Part shown: piece by piece, positions 34,369 through 43,078 of the stretch | How positions within the stretch are numbered: the first letter of the stretch is position 1 | Layout: every line of letters starts with the position of its first letter | NCBI RefSeq assembly: GCF_011040385.1 | Contig: NZ_JAAIKB010000014.1 | Span: 1 to 64,000 of the forward strand | Origin: Falsiroseomonas algicola | Lineage (GTDB): Bacteria; Pseudomonadota; Alphaproteobacteria; Acetobacterales; Acetobacteraceae | Direction of reading: 5' to 3' | Length of the DNA stretch: 64,000 nt | Program-made: the position numbers and the translations under genes | Notes under the pieces: generated by a model | Seen by the model: the letters and a program-made list of their open reading frames with translations, nothing else | Told to the model about the DNA's origin: nothing | Database searches by the model: none

Positions 34369-35271
34369 TCAGTCCCGCCACCGCCGGTGCTGCCACAGCC
34401 ACTGCCCCGGATGCTCCCGGATCCAGCCCGCGACGATGTCGTTCACCGCCTGGGTCGCCGCCTGGATGTCCACCTGGCCCTTCGCATCCCGCGGCAGCTC
34501 CACCGCCTCCGTCAGCTCCAGCCGGAAGCGCCCGCCGGGCAGCCGGATCGCCCGCGCGCCATGCACCGGGCAGTCGAAGCGCCGCGCCAGCCGGGCCAGC
34601 AGCGGGTTCGCTGCCGCCGTCCGGCCGAGGAACTGCACCTTCGGCCCCCGCCCGAAGCGCTGGTCCACCAGCATGCCGAGATGCAGGCCCTGGTCCAGCG
34701 CCTCCATCATCGCCACCGGCGCGGACAAGCCCGCCGGGATCAGCAGGCCCATCACCCCCGCGCGCATCGCCAGGATGTCGCGCGCGATGGCGGGGTTGTT
34801 GGGGGTGCGGTAGAGCGCGGCGGAGGCCAGCCCGTTGCGCTGCGCCGCGACGGCCGGCAGCTCCCAATTCGCGAGGTGGGCGGCGAAGAAGATCGCGGGC
34901 TTGCCGTCATCCCGCAGCCGGATGAAGCGCTCGATGCTCTCGGGCGAAAGCTCGATCCGCCCCGCGCCGGGATTGTCGATGTCGAAGTCCCAGAGATCGC
35001 CGAGATGGACGTATTCGCTCGCGGTGCGGCCGAGATTCTCCCAGCTCTCCCGCAGGATCGCCGCGCGTTCCTCGGCGCTCTTCTCCGGGAAGGCCGCGTC
35101 GATGTTCTCCCGCGCGATGCGGTGCGCGGAGGTCAGCGGGCCGAGGGTGCGCGCCGCCGCGGCGCCGATCGCGCCCGCACGGTCCGGCCCCAGCGCCTTC
35201 ACCACGGCGAAGCCGCCCCGGATCAGCGCGGCCAGCGCCTCCTCGCCCAGACGCCGCAGGGCTGCCTTCAC
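34369..35271 (-). CDS. lpxXL: LpxXL-type lipid A very-long-chain acyltransferase (HtrB/LpxL family)
   Basis: This 300-residue protein belongs to the LpxL/HtrB lysophospholipid acyltransferase family. The catalytic HX4E-type motif is in FFAAHLANWELPA, followed by LYRTPNNPAI and LVDQRFGRGPKVQFLGR, where lipid-binding basic residues usually lie. There is one N-terminal membrane-associated helix. In rhizobia the last gene of the acpXL operon, lpxXL, transfers the long hydroxy fatty acid from AcpXL to lipid A. Position and family match here. The start is GTG 35271, overlapping the stop of the dehydrogenase gene (GTGA). Confidence 0.85.
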   Translation of the reverse strand: MKAALRRLGEEALAALIRGGFAVVKALGPDRAGAIGAAAARTLGPLTSAHRIARENIDAAFPEKSAEERAAILRESWENLGRTASEYVHLGDLWDFDIDNPGAGRIELSPESIERFIRLRDDGKPAIFFAAHLANWELPAVAAQRNGLASAALYRTPNNPAIARDILAMRAGVMGLLIPAGLSAPVAMMEALDQGLHLGMLVDQRFGRGPKVQFLGRTAAANPLLARLARRFDCPVHGARAIRLPGGRFRLELTEAVELPRDAKGQVDIQAATQAVNDIVAGWIREHPGQWLWQHRRWRD

Positions 35272-36290
35272 AGCGTGACGACGATCTTCCCGAAGACCCG
35301 GCGGGATTCCAGCCGTTCCAGCCCTTCGGTGAAGCGCTCCAGCGGCACGACGGTATCCAGCACGGGGCGGATGCCCTGCGCCATCTTGGCCAGGCCATCC
35401 TGCACGTTGCGGATGGCGCAGCCGAAGCTGCCGAAGATGTGGAGCTGGCGCTGGAAGATCATCATCAGGTTGGTCTCGGCCGAGACGCCGGAGGTGCTGC
35501 CGCAGGTCACCAGCCTGCCGCCCATGCGGAGCGACAGCAGCGACCCCGCCCAGGTCGTCGCGCCCACATGCTCGAACACCACATCGACGCCGCGCTTGCC
35601 CGTGACGCGCCGCGCGACCGTGGAAAAATTCTTCTCGGTGTAGTTCACGGCATGATCGGCGCCGAGCGCCAGCGCCTTGGCGCATTTCTCGTCATCGCCC
35701 GCCGTGGCGATGACGGTGCAGCCCAGGGCCTTGGCGACGCGGATGGCGACGGAGCCGATGCCCGATCCCGCGGCCTGCACCAGGATGGTCTCGCCGGGCT
35801 GCAGCTTCGCATTGTCGAACAGCATGTGCTCGACCGTGCCGAAGGTGACGGTGGCGCAGGCCGCATCCTCGAAGCTGACGCCATCGGGCACGCGGACCAG
35901 CAGGCGGGCGGGGACATTCGCCTCCTCCCGCGCGAAGCCATCGACATGGAAGCCCGCCACGCCCTGCACGTTCTCGCAGAGGTTGTCGCGGCCTTCCTGG
36001 CAGGCCTGGCAGGTGCCGCAGGTGCGCGCGCCATAGGGCACGATGCGGTCGCCCGCCTTCCAGCCCGTGACTCCGGGGCCGACGGCGATCACTTCGCCGG
36101 AGGCTTCCGCGCCCACCGCCAGCGGCAGCTTGCGCTGCGCGAAGGCCATGCCGCGCCAGCCCCAGACATCGATGTGGTTCAGCGAGATGGCGCGCAGCCG
36201 GATGCGCACCTCGCCCTCGCCAGGCGGCGGCGGCGGCTCGATGGCCTCGAGCCGCAGGTCACGGTCGCCATGCAGGCGCAGCGCACGCAT
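35268..36290 (-). CDS. adh2XL: Zinc-type alcohol dehydrogenase-like protein of the acpXL cluster
   Basis: This is a 340-residue MDR-family oxidoreductase. The structural zinc loop with four Cys is intact (GARTCGTCQACQEGRDNLCEN). The catalytic region retains GxEASGEVIAVG, and the nucleotide fold is ILVQAAGSGIGSVAIRVAKALG. In the rhizobial VLCFA operon an Adh-like gene (adh2XL) occupies this exact place. It is thought to take part in elongation as the ketoacyl or enoyl reductase, though this role is not firmly shown. The start at 36290 is the downstream of two ATGs; it overlaps the fabF1XL stop by one base. Confidence 0.8.
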   Translation of the reverse strand: MRALRLHGDRDLRLEAIEPPPPPGEGEVRIRLRAISLNHIDVWGWRGMAFAQRKLPLAVGAEASGEVIAVGPGVTGWKAGDRIVPYGARTCGTCQACQEGRDNLCENVQGVAGFHVDGFAREEANVPARLLVRVPDGVSFEDAACATVTFGTVEHMLFDNAKLQPGETILVQAAGSGIGSVAIRVAKALGCTVIATAGDDEKCAKALALGADHAVNYTEKNFSTVARRVTGKRGVDVVFEHVGATTWAGSLLSLRMGGRLVTCGSTSGVSAETNLMMIFQRQLHIFGSFGCAIRNVQDGLAKMAQGIRPVLDTVVPLERFTEGLERLESRRVFGKIVVTL

Positions 36291-37555
36291 CAGGCAGGAG
36301 CCCCACTCAGCACGAGACACACATTCTGCCCGCCGAAGCCGAAGCTGTTGGAGAGCACGTTGGAAACCTTGGCCGGCCGCGCGACATTCGGCACCACGTC
36401 GAGCGTGATGGCCGGGTCGGGCTCCACATGGTTGATGGTGGGCGGCAGCATCTGGTCGCGGATCACCAGCAGGCTGAAGGCGGCCTCGATCGCGCCGGCG
36501 GCGGAGAGGGTGTGGCCGATCATCGACTTGTTGGAGGAGATCGGCGGCGCGTCATTGCCGAAGACGGCGCGCATGCCGAAGGTCTCCATCTTGTCGTTCT
36601 CCGGCGTCCCCGTGCCATGCGCGTTGACGTAGGAGATGTCGGCAGGCGTCAGCCCCGCATCCTCGATCGCGTTGCGCATGGCGCGGATCACCGCGCCGCC
36701 ATCGGGGTTGGACCGCGTGCGGTGGAAGCTGTCCGACTTCTCCCCGCAGCCCCGCACGATGCCAAGGATGGTGGCGCCACGCGCCGTCGCATGGGCGAGG
36801 CTTTCCAGCACCAGGCAGGCCGCGCCCTCGCTCATCACGAAGCCACCGCGCGTCTTCTCGAAGGGGCGGGACGCCGCGGTCGGGTCCTCGTTGCGGGTGG
36901 AGAGCGCGGAGAGGAGCGAGAAGCGGATCAGCGATTCCGGCTGCACCGTGCCATCCGCGCCGATGGCGATGGCGGCCTCCGTCTCGCCGCGCTGGATCGC
37001 CTCGACGCCGAGCTGGATGGCGGAGGCGCCGGTGGCGCAGGCGGTGGAGATGGCGATCGGCGCGCCGCGCGTGCCGAGATGCGCGGCCAGGCGGTCGCCG
37101 ACGCCGGCGAAGGCGGTGGTGCGATAGAGTTCGTCGCGCCCCGCGGCTGCCTCGGTCAGCGCCTTGTAGCTGGGCGCGGCCTCCCCGGTCGCCTCCGCCA
37201 GGCGCAGCCGCGCCGGCCATTCCAGCTCCACCGGCGGCATGCCGAGCAGCAGCGGGCCGGGGAAGGGGGCAACGAGGCCGGATTGCGCCAGCGCCTCATC
37301 CGCCGCGCGCTGCGCCATCAGCCGCACGCGCTCGGAGGAGGGGAGCCAGGCGCCCTCCGCTTCCTCGGGCAGGTCCACGGTGCCGGCGATGGTGGTGCGC
37401 AGATGGTCGGTCGGGAAGCGGGTGATGCGGCGGATGCCGGACCGGCCCGCCAGCAGCGCCTCCCAGTTGGTGGCGACGCCGAAGCCGAGCGGGGTCACGA
37501 GCCCGATACCCGTGACGGCGACGATGGGACGCCCGCGATGGTCGGTGGTGTTCAT
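36290..37555 (-). CDS. fabF1XL: Beta-ketoacyl-ACP synthase, catalytically complete (FabF1XL)
   Basis: This is a 421-residue condensing enzyme with the full KAS II triad: C173 in ISTACATGASA, H313 in NAHGTGTPEND and H348 in NKSMIGHTLSAAG. It should elongate the AcpXL-bound acyl chain by decarboxylative condensation with malonyl-ACP. Its neighbour fabF2XL lacks these residues, so the two may form a heterodimer in which this subunit is active. The start at 37555 (MNTTDHRG) overlaps the fabF2XL stop (ATGA); the longer frame to 37609 is unlikely. Confidence 0.9.
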   Translation of the reverse strand: MNTTDHRGRPIVAVTGIGLVTPLGFGVATNWEALLAGRSGIRRITRFPTDHLRTTIAGTVDLPEEAEGAWLPSSERVRLMAQRAADEALAQSGLVAPFPGPLLLGMPPVELEWPARLRLAEATGEAAPSYKALTEAAAGRDELYRTTAFAGVGDRLAAHLGTRGAPIAISTACATGASAIQLGVEAIQRGETEAAIAIGADGTVQPESLIRFSLLSALSTRNEDPTAASRPFEKTRGGFVMSEGAACLVLESLAHATARGATILGIVRGCGEKSDSFHRTRSNPDGGAVIRAMRNAIEDAGLTPADISYVNAHGTGTPENDKMETFGMRAVFGNDAPPISSNKSMIGHTLSAAGAIEAAFSLLVIRDQMLPPTINHVEPDPAITLDVVPNVARPAKVSNVLSNSFGFGGQNVCLVLSGAPA

Positions 37556-38754
37556 GGCTGGTCCTCCGCCGGGATCGCCCGCAGATGCGCCAGCGCTTCC
37601 CCGCGCCACCCCGCGAAGCCCGTGACCAGGATGTCGGTCAGCGGGCCGTCAAATTCGTCCTCGCCCGGTCCCATGGCCGCCGGCAGCCTGCCATCGGCCA
37701 GCGCCAGCGCCGCCAGCGCCACGCTGCCCGGGAAGGTCGCCTCCACGCCCCAGCCGAGGCGATTGCCCGCGGCCCGCACGGCCAGCTTGCGCCCGAGCCC
37801 GTCCAGGAACTCACGCTCCGCCGCCACGGGCCCGGCGATGCCCGTGGCGCCCGACAGGACGGCGAGAGGGCCGGCCGGCAGGTCGAGCCGCGCCGCCGCC
37901 CGGGCCGCCGCCATGGCGCTGGTATCGGCCCCGTCGCGCCGCGCCTGTTCGCAGGCGACACCCATGATGCGCGCCAGGCCCCGGGCTCCACGAGCGCGCG
38001 CGGCCTCCGCCGTTTCCAGCACCAGGAAGGCGCCGAGCGTGCCGGGGATGGCGCCGGGCGCCGTCGCGCGGTCCAGCACCGGCGCCCAGCCCGGTGCCCG
38101 CCGCAGCAGCCCGCCGGCGTGGTAGAGGATCATCAGGTCCCAGCGGGAGGCCACGAAGCCGCCGCCCACCAGCGCCGCCTGGCCGCGCCCTTCGGCCAGC
38201 CGCGCCGCGGCCACCCGCACCGCATCGGCGCCGGCCTGCTCCTCCCCCATGAAGGTGCGGGACGCGCCGGTCACGCCATGGACGATGGAGATGTTGCCTG
38301 CCAGCAGGTTCGACAGCTGCGCCAGGAACAGCGTCGGCCGCAGCCCGCCGGCCAGCATCTCGTTCAGCTTCCTCGCGGCCTCCGCGGGCGCCAGGGGGGC
38401 GAGGGCGGCGACTACGCTCTCATCCAGCGCCATGTCCCGCTCGCCGCCGCCAGCGGCGACGATGAGGTCCATCTCTGCCACCAGGCCGCGGGCGCCGGCA
38501 TCGTCCAGCGCCAGGCCGGCGGCATAGGTGCCGAGCCGCTGCCAGGGCTCCATCTGCCGCTGGTCGCCCTTCTTGGGGATCTGGCGGTCCAACTCCAGCG
38601 CCGGGCCGGGATGGATGGCGAAGGGGGCGTAGGTGGTGTCGTCCAGCGCCGGGGGGGCGCCGGCCAGCGTGGCGACGCGATGCGCGTCCCGCCCTTCGCC
38701 GGCCGCGGAGACCAGGCCGACGCCGGTGACCCAGATGGGGGAGGCTTGCGTCAT
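37552..38754 (-). CDS. fabF2XL: Ketosynthase-like protein without catalytic residues (FabF2XL)
   Basis: This is a 400-residue thiolase-fold protein recognisable by WVTGVGLVSAAG at the start and the overall KAS layout. The nucleophile segment, normally ACATG, reads IVHGVTGASRTFMGEEQAG (about 157-175) with no Cys. The two His motifs are also missing: the NAHGTGT position reads VLSGATGI, and the second falls near GNRLGWGVEATF. This resembles a chain-length-factor partner of polyketide-type ketosynthases. It is probably a non-catalytic partner of FabF1XL that shapes the very long acyl pocket; that role is inference. It ends 4 nt into fabF1XL and starts 1 bp after fabZXL. Confidence 0.85.
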   Translation of the reverse strand: MTQASPIWVTGVGLVSAAGEGRDAHRVATLAGAPPALDDTTYAPFAIHPGPALELDRQIPKKGDQRQMEPWQRLGTYAAGLALDDAGARGLVAEMDLIVAAGGGERDMALDESVVAALAPLAPAEAARKLNEMLAGGLRPTLFLAQLSNLLAGNISIVHGVTGASRTFMGEEQAGADAVRVAAARLAEGRGQAALVGGGFVASRWDLMILYHAGGLLRRAPGWAPVLDRATAPGAIPGTLGAFLVLETAEAARARGARGLARIMGVACEQARRDGADTSAMAAARAAARLDLPAGPLAVLSGATGIAGPVAAEREFLDGLGRKLAVRAAGNRLGWGVEATFPGSVALAALALADGRLPAAMGPGEDEFDGPLTDILVTGFAGWRGEALAHLRAIPAEDQP

Positions 38755-38755
38755 C

Positions 38756-39211
38756 TCAGGAATGGCCGGGCAGGCCGATCCGCTTCGCCGTGGCGGTCAT
38801 CGCCTCGCGCAGCGCCTCGGCGGGGAAGGGCATGATGCGGTAGGTGATCTCGGCATCGGCGATGCGCTTGCCGCCGGACAGGATCCGCGCCTCCGCCACC
38901 GCGAAGCCGGACCCGTCATGCGTGCGCTTCGCCTCCACCACCAGGGGCGAGCCCGGGCCGACGAAGCCGCGGAACTTGGCTTCCTTGACGGTGGAGAGGA
39001 AGGGCATGCGCTGCATGCCCTCCAGCGCCAGGATCAGCCAGCCGCCGGCCTGGGCCATCGTCTCCACCAGCAGCACGCCGGGCACGATGGGGTAGCCGGG
39101 GAAGTGGCCCTCGAAGACCGGGCTGGCTTCCGGGACGTGGCTTTCCACCGTGATCGATTCGGGGCCGAGCGACACCACCCGGTCCACCATCTGGAAGTAT
39201 TCGAGGCGCAT
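38756..39211 (-). CDS. fabZXL: 3-hydroxyacyl-ACP dehydratase FabZ-like (FabZXL)
   Basis: This is a 151-residue hot-dog-fold dehydratase. H36 in FEGHFPGYPIVPGVLL and E50 in VETMAQAGG form the FabZ catalytic pair. It removes water from 3-hydroxyacyl-AcpXL during chain elongation. It is located between acpXL (30 bp upstream) and fabF2XL, the order known from rhizobial VLCFA operons. A separate housekeeping fabZ presumably exists elsewhere in the genome. Confidence 0.9.
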   Translation of the reverse strand: MRLEYFQMVDRVVSLGPESITVESHVPEASPVFEGHFPGYPIVPGVLLVETMAQAGGWLILALEGMQRMPFLSTVKEAKFRGFVGPGSPLVVEAKRTHDGSGFAVAEARILSGGKRIADAEITYRIMPFPAEALREAMTATAKRIGLPGHS

Positions 39212-39241
39212 GGCGTCCTGTCCGCGGGCCGGGCCCGGAGT

Positions 39242-39532
39242 TCAGGCCTTGGCCTGCTTGGCCGCGACCAGTTCCTCGATCCGCAGCGCCAGGTTGCCCA
39301 TGACGAAGTACTGCTCGGCCGGCGCGGTGCCGGCGTTCACTTCCTGCGTCCAGGCCTCCACCGGCACCTTGATGCCGAAGGCCTTGTCGATGGCGAAGAC
39401 GATGTCGAGGAAGTCCAGGCTGTCGATGCCGAGGTCGTTGATGACATGCGCCTCCGGCGTGATGGAGTCGCGGGCGACCTCGCTGTTCTCCGCGATGATG
39501 TCCGCGATGCGGTCGAACACGGGGGAAGTCAT
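39242..39532 (-). CDS. acpXL: Acyl carrier protein AcpXL
   Basis: This is a 96-residue carrier protein. The phosphopantetheine attachment Ser is S38 in [21 protein letters not shown], and the C-terminal extension [17 protein letters not shown] exceeds that of AcpP, as in AcpXL. It carries the growing very-long-chain hydroxy acyl group used for lipid A. It is the first gene of the six-gene operon running down to 34369. The 181-bp spacer 39533-39713 upstream should hold the promoter, but I could not pick convincing boxes. Confidence 0.92.
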   Translation of the reverse strand: MTSPVFDRIADIIAENSEVARDSITPEAHVINDLGIDSLDFLDIVFAIDKAFGIKVPVEAWTQEVNAGTAPAEQYFVMGNLALRIEELVAAKQAKA

Positions 39533-39713
39533 GGGGCGTGCTCCGGGGGCGGCCAGGGGTCGCCGAGGGGGGATGTCAGGGGTTTGGGCGCGGTTTGGCG
39601 CGATCCGGCCGGCTTGTCCAGCATCGGCGGCCGGCGGCGCCAGCGTGCCGGCCGGCAGGCTCAGCAAAAACAGCGGCTTGCGCCGATGCGCCCGCGCAAT
39701 GCCCGCGGTTGCG

Positions 39714-41045
39714 TTACATCTCGTAGCGGTTCGGCGGCACCGGCAGGCCCAGATGGTCCCGCAGCGTCGTGCCGGCATATTCCGTCCGGAACAGGCCCCG
39801 CCGCTGCAATTCCGGCACCACCTGGGCGACGAAGCGCTCCAGCGGCGCGGGGTAGTAGGGGGAGAGCAGGGTGAAGCCATCGCAGGCCCCCGCCTTCACC
39901 CATTGCTCCATCGTGTCGGCGATCGTCGCCGGCGTGCCCACCAGCAGGTGGTGGCCGAGTGAGGTGGCGAGGTACCGCGCCACCTGGATGATCGACAGGT
40001 TCTCCCGCTTAGCCTTCTCCACTAGGTGGCGCTGCCGCGCCTGGGCGGCGTTGGAGAGCGGCAGCGGCGGCAGGGGCGCATCCGGCGGGTAGGCGAAGAT
40101 GTCGAGGTCCCCGCAGAGACGGGCCAGCAGGCGCATGGAATTCTCATCCGCCAGCAGGCCCTGCAACTCGCGGTAGCGCGCCTGCGCTTCCTCCTCCGTC
40201 GCCCCGATGATGGTCATGAGGCCGGGCATGATCTTCACATGGTCCGGGTTCCGCCCGTGCTTCGCCGCCCGCGCCTTGAGGTCCGCGTAGAAGGCCTGCG
40301 CCTCCCCGAGGTCAGACTGGGCCGTGAAGACCAGGTCGGCCGTGCGGGCGGCGAGTTCCATGCCGGGGCCGGAGGAGCCCGCCTGGGTCACGATCGGCCG
40401 CCCCTGAGGGCAGCGCGCGATGTTCAGCGGCCCGCGGACGGCGAAATGCTTGCCGCGGTGGTTCTGCAGGTGGACCTTGGCGGTGTCCACATAGATGCCG
40501 CTGTCCTTGTCCCGGATCAGCGCGCCATCGCCGAAGCTGTCCCACAGCGCGGCCATGACGTCGAAGAACTCCTCCGCGCGCTCATAGCGCTCCGCATGCG
40601 CCATGTGGTGGTCGGCGCCGAAATTGCCGGCCTCGTCCTCGATCTGGGAGGTGACGAGGTTCCACCCCGCCCGGCCGTTGCTGATGTGGTCGATGGAGGC
40701 GAAGCGGCGGGCGAGGTTGTAGGGCTCGTTGTAGGTCGTCGTCGCGGTCGCGATCAGCCCGATGCGCTGGGTGACGATGGCGAGGGCGGAGAGCAGCGTC
40801 GTGGGCTCCAGGTAGGCGGTGCGGCCCTGCCGCGGGCGATAGGGCCCGGCGCCGTCGAGGGACGCGCTGCCATTCACCGCCACCGTGTCCTGGAAGAACA
40901 CCGCATCGAGCTTCCCGCTCTCCGCGACCTGCGCGATGTGGGCATACTGCCGAAAGTCCATGTCGCATTCGGGCACGGCTTCCGGGTGGCGCCAGCCGGC
41001 GGAATGGCTGCCCGGCGTGAACATGAAGGCGGCGAGGTGCATCAT
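39714..41045 (-). CDS. LLM-class flavin-dependent monooxygenase (NtaA/SnaA/DszA type)
   Basis: This is a 443-residue FMNH2-dependent two-component monooxygenase. Landmarks are a GWRHPEA region near the start, [53 protein letters not shown] and [22 protein letters not shown]. This subgroup oxidises N-, S- or ring-containing small molecules such as nitrilotriacetate or thiophenes and needs a separate flavin reductase, which is not seen nearby. The start is ATG 41045, with another ATG at 41042 and a TTG at 41054 overlapping hyuA. It is the last gene of an eight-gene operon. Confidence 0.88.
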   Translation of the reverse strand: MMHLAAFMFTPGSHSAGWRHPEAVPECDMDFRQYAHIAQVAESGKLDAVFFQDTVAVNGSASLDGAGPYRPRQGRTAYLEPTTLLSALAIVTQRIGLIATATTTYNEPYNLARRFASIDHISNGRAGWNLVTSQIEDEAGNFGADHHMAHAERYERAEEFFDVMAALWDSFGDGALIRDKDSGIYVDTAKVHLQNHRGKHFAVRGPLNIARCPQGRPIVTQAGSSGPGMELAARTADLVFTAQSDLGEAQAFYADLKARAAKHGRNPDHVKIMPGLMTIIGATEEEAQARYRELQGLLADENSMRLLARLCGDLDIFAYPPDAPLPPLPLSNAAQARQRHLVEKAKRENLSIIQVARYLATSLGHHLLVGTPATIADTMEQWVKAGACDGFTLLSPYYPAPLERFVAQVVPELQRRGLFRTEYAGTTLRDHLGLPVPPNRYEM

Positions 41046-41050
41046 GGCTT

Positions 41051-43078
41051 TCAATCCCGTCGCAGCAGCAAGGCGCCGCTGGGCAGTGCCTCCGCCGTCC
41101 AGCCGGGCGGCAGCAGGGTGGTGGCATCGAGCTGGGTGATGATGGCGGGGCCGGCGATGCGGTCGCCGGCGCCGAGCGCGGCGCGGTCATGGAGCGCGGC
41201 ATCCGCCGTGCCGCCAGGCAGGTGGACGGGATGCGTGCCGATCGGCGCGGCGCCGCGCCCGGGCGGCAGGGCCTGGGCGGCGGGGGGCGGCAGGCTGCCG
41301 ACGGCTTCCAGCCGCAGCGTCACGATCTCCGCTCGGCCCTCCGGCAGGTCGAAGCCGTAGAGCGCGCGGTGCGCCGCGGCAAAATCGAAAGCGGCGTGGT
41401 CGAGGCCGCGCCAGGGAACCGGAAGCTCCGCCCCCTGGCCGGCATAGCGCATCAGCGCGACGGGCGTGGTAGCGCGAGCGTCGGGCGGGATCGCCTCCTC
41501 CTCGAACCAGGCGATGGCTTCCTGCGCCAGCGTCTTGAAGGTGGCGTCCAGGGCGGCGGCATCCTCGGCCTGCCTGGGCAGGACGGAGCGGCTGAACTCC
41601 GCCCGCATGTCGGCATGCAGCAAGCCCTGCGCGCAGAGCACGCCGGGGGAGGGCGGCACCAGCACGCGCGAAATGCCGAGCATCGCGGCCAGCGCGCAGC
41701 CGTGCAGCGGCCCCGCGCCGCCGAAGGGCACGAGCGTGAAGTCGCGCGGATCATGCCCACGCTCGACGGAAACGACGCGCAGCGCGCCGACCATGTTGGA
41801 ATCGACGACGGCCAGGATGCCGCGCGCCGCCTCGTGCAGCGGCAGGCCCAGCGGCTCAGCGACGCCCTTGCGCACGGCGTCCTCCGCCGCCGCCACATCC
41901 AGCGTCATCCGCCCGCCGAGTAGCGAGGGCGGGAGATGGCCGAGCACGACATGCGCATCCGTCACGGTGGCGAGGGTGCCGCCCCGGCCATAGCAGGCCG
42001 GGCCGGGTTGCGCGCCCGCACTCTCCGGCCCCACGGCCAGTGCGCCGTCCCGCGTGACGCGCGCGATGGAGCCGCCGCCGGCGCCGATCGTCACCATGTC
42101 CAGCATCGGCAGGGGCAGCGGCCAGTCGCCGACGGCGCCGCGCTGCGTCAGCGCGATGGTGCCGTCCTTCATCAGGCAGATATCGGCGCTGGTGCCGCCG
42201 ATATCGACGGTGAGGATGTTCGGGATCCCCGCTGCCGCCGCCACCGCCCGTGCGCCGACCACGCCCGCGGCAGGGCCCGACAGCGCGGTCACGGCCGGCG
42301 CACGGCGGATGGAGGCCGCGCCGGCCACGCCGCCATTCGACTTCATCAGCAGCAGTGGCGCCGCGATGCCGTCCTCCGCGATGCGCCGCTCCAGCCTTTC
42401 GACATAGGTGGAGACGGCCGGCATGACCTGCGCATTGAGGATGGCGGCAAGGGAGCGTTCGTATTCGCGCACCACCGGCAGCACATCGACGGAAGCGGTG
42501 ATCGCGACACCGGGCAGGGCTTCGCGCAGCATCGCCGCCACGCGGCGTTCATGCGCGGCATTGGTGAAGGCGTGCAGCAGGCAGATGGCGATGGCGGTGA
42601 CGCCGGATTCGCGGCAGGCCTCCGTGGCGCGCGTCACGCTGGCCTCATCCAGTGGCACCAGCACGCTGCCATCGGCAACGATGCGCTCCGTCACCTCGAA
42701 GACGCGCGACGGTGGCACGGGGCGCTTCGGCTTCACCCAGGCATGCAGGTTGGCGCGGCGCGGGATGTCCTGCCGCCCGATCTCCAGCACGTGGCGGAAG
42801 CCCGCGGTGGTGATGAGGGCGGTGCGCGCGCCCTTGCCTTCCAGGATCAGGTTCGTCGCGATGGTCGTGCCGTGCAGCACGCGCCCGATGCGCCCGGCCT
42901 CCTCCCGCGCCGTCTCCAGCGCCAGGCGCACACCGGCCTGGAAGGCCTCCGACGGATCATGCGGAGTCGAGGGCGTCTTCGCCGTCCAGGCGCGGCCCGT
43001 GGCGGCATCCTGCAGGGTCACGTCGGTGAAGGTGCCGCCGATATCGACCGCGACCGAGAGCGGGTCAGTCGAGGGCAT
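41051..43078 (-). CDS. hyuA: Hydantoinase/oxoprolinase subunit A
   Basis: This is a 675-residue ATP-grasp-independent, actin-fold hydrolase subunit. The phosphate loop VAVDIGGTFTDVTL is at the N-terminus. HGTTIATNLILEG, the second phosphate motif ILTVDIGGTSADICLM, GAGGGSIA and VPFGGAGPLHGCALA follow in the order expected. With HyuB it should open a cyclic amide, hydantoin- or oxoproline-like, using ATP. Two ATGs are close, 43084 and 43078; the latter is preferred because GGGAG lies 8 nt upstream. The gene begins inside the 3' end of hyuB. Confidence 0.9.
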   Translation of the reverse strand: MPSTDPLSVAVDIGGTFTDVTLQDAATGRAWTAKTPSTPHDPSEAFQAGVRLALETAREEAGRIGRVLHGTTIATNLILEGKGARTALITTAGFRHVLEIGRQDIPRRANLHAWVKPKRPVPPSRVFEVTERIVADGSVLVPLDEASVTRATEACRESGVTAIAICLLHAFTNAAHERRVAAMLREALPGVAITASVDVLPVVREYERSLAAILNAQVMPAVSTYVERLERRIAEDGIAAPLLLMKSNGGVAGAASIRRAPAVTALSGPAAGVVGARAVAAAAGIPNILTVDIGGTSADICLMKDGTIALTQRGAVGDWPLPLPMLDMVTIGAGGGSIARVTRDGALAVGPESAGAQPGPACYGRGGTLATVTDAHVVLGHLPPSLLGGRMTLDVAAAEDAVRKGVAEPLGLPLHEAARGILAVVDSNMVGALRVVSVERGHDPRDFTLVPFGGAGPLHGCALAAMLGISRVLVPPSPGVLCAQGLLHADMRAEFSRSVLPRQAEDAAALDATFKTLAQEAIAWFEEEAIPPDARATTPVALMRYAGQGAELPVPWRGLDHAAFDFAAAHRALYGFDLPEGRAEIVTLRLEAVGSLPPPAAQALPPGRGAAPIGTHPVHLPGGTADAALHDRAALGAGDRIAGPAIITQLDATTLLPPGWTAEALPSGALLLRRD

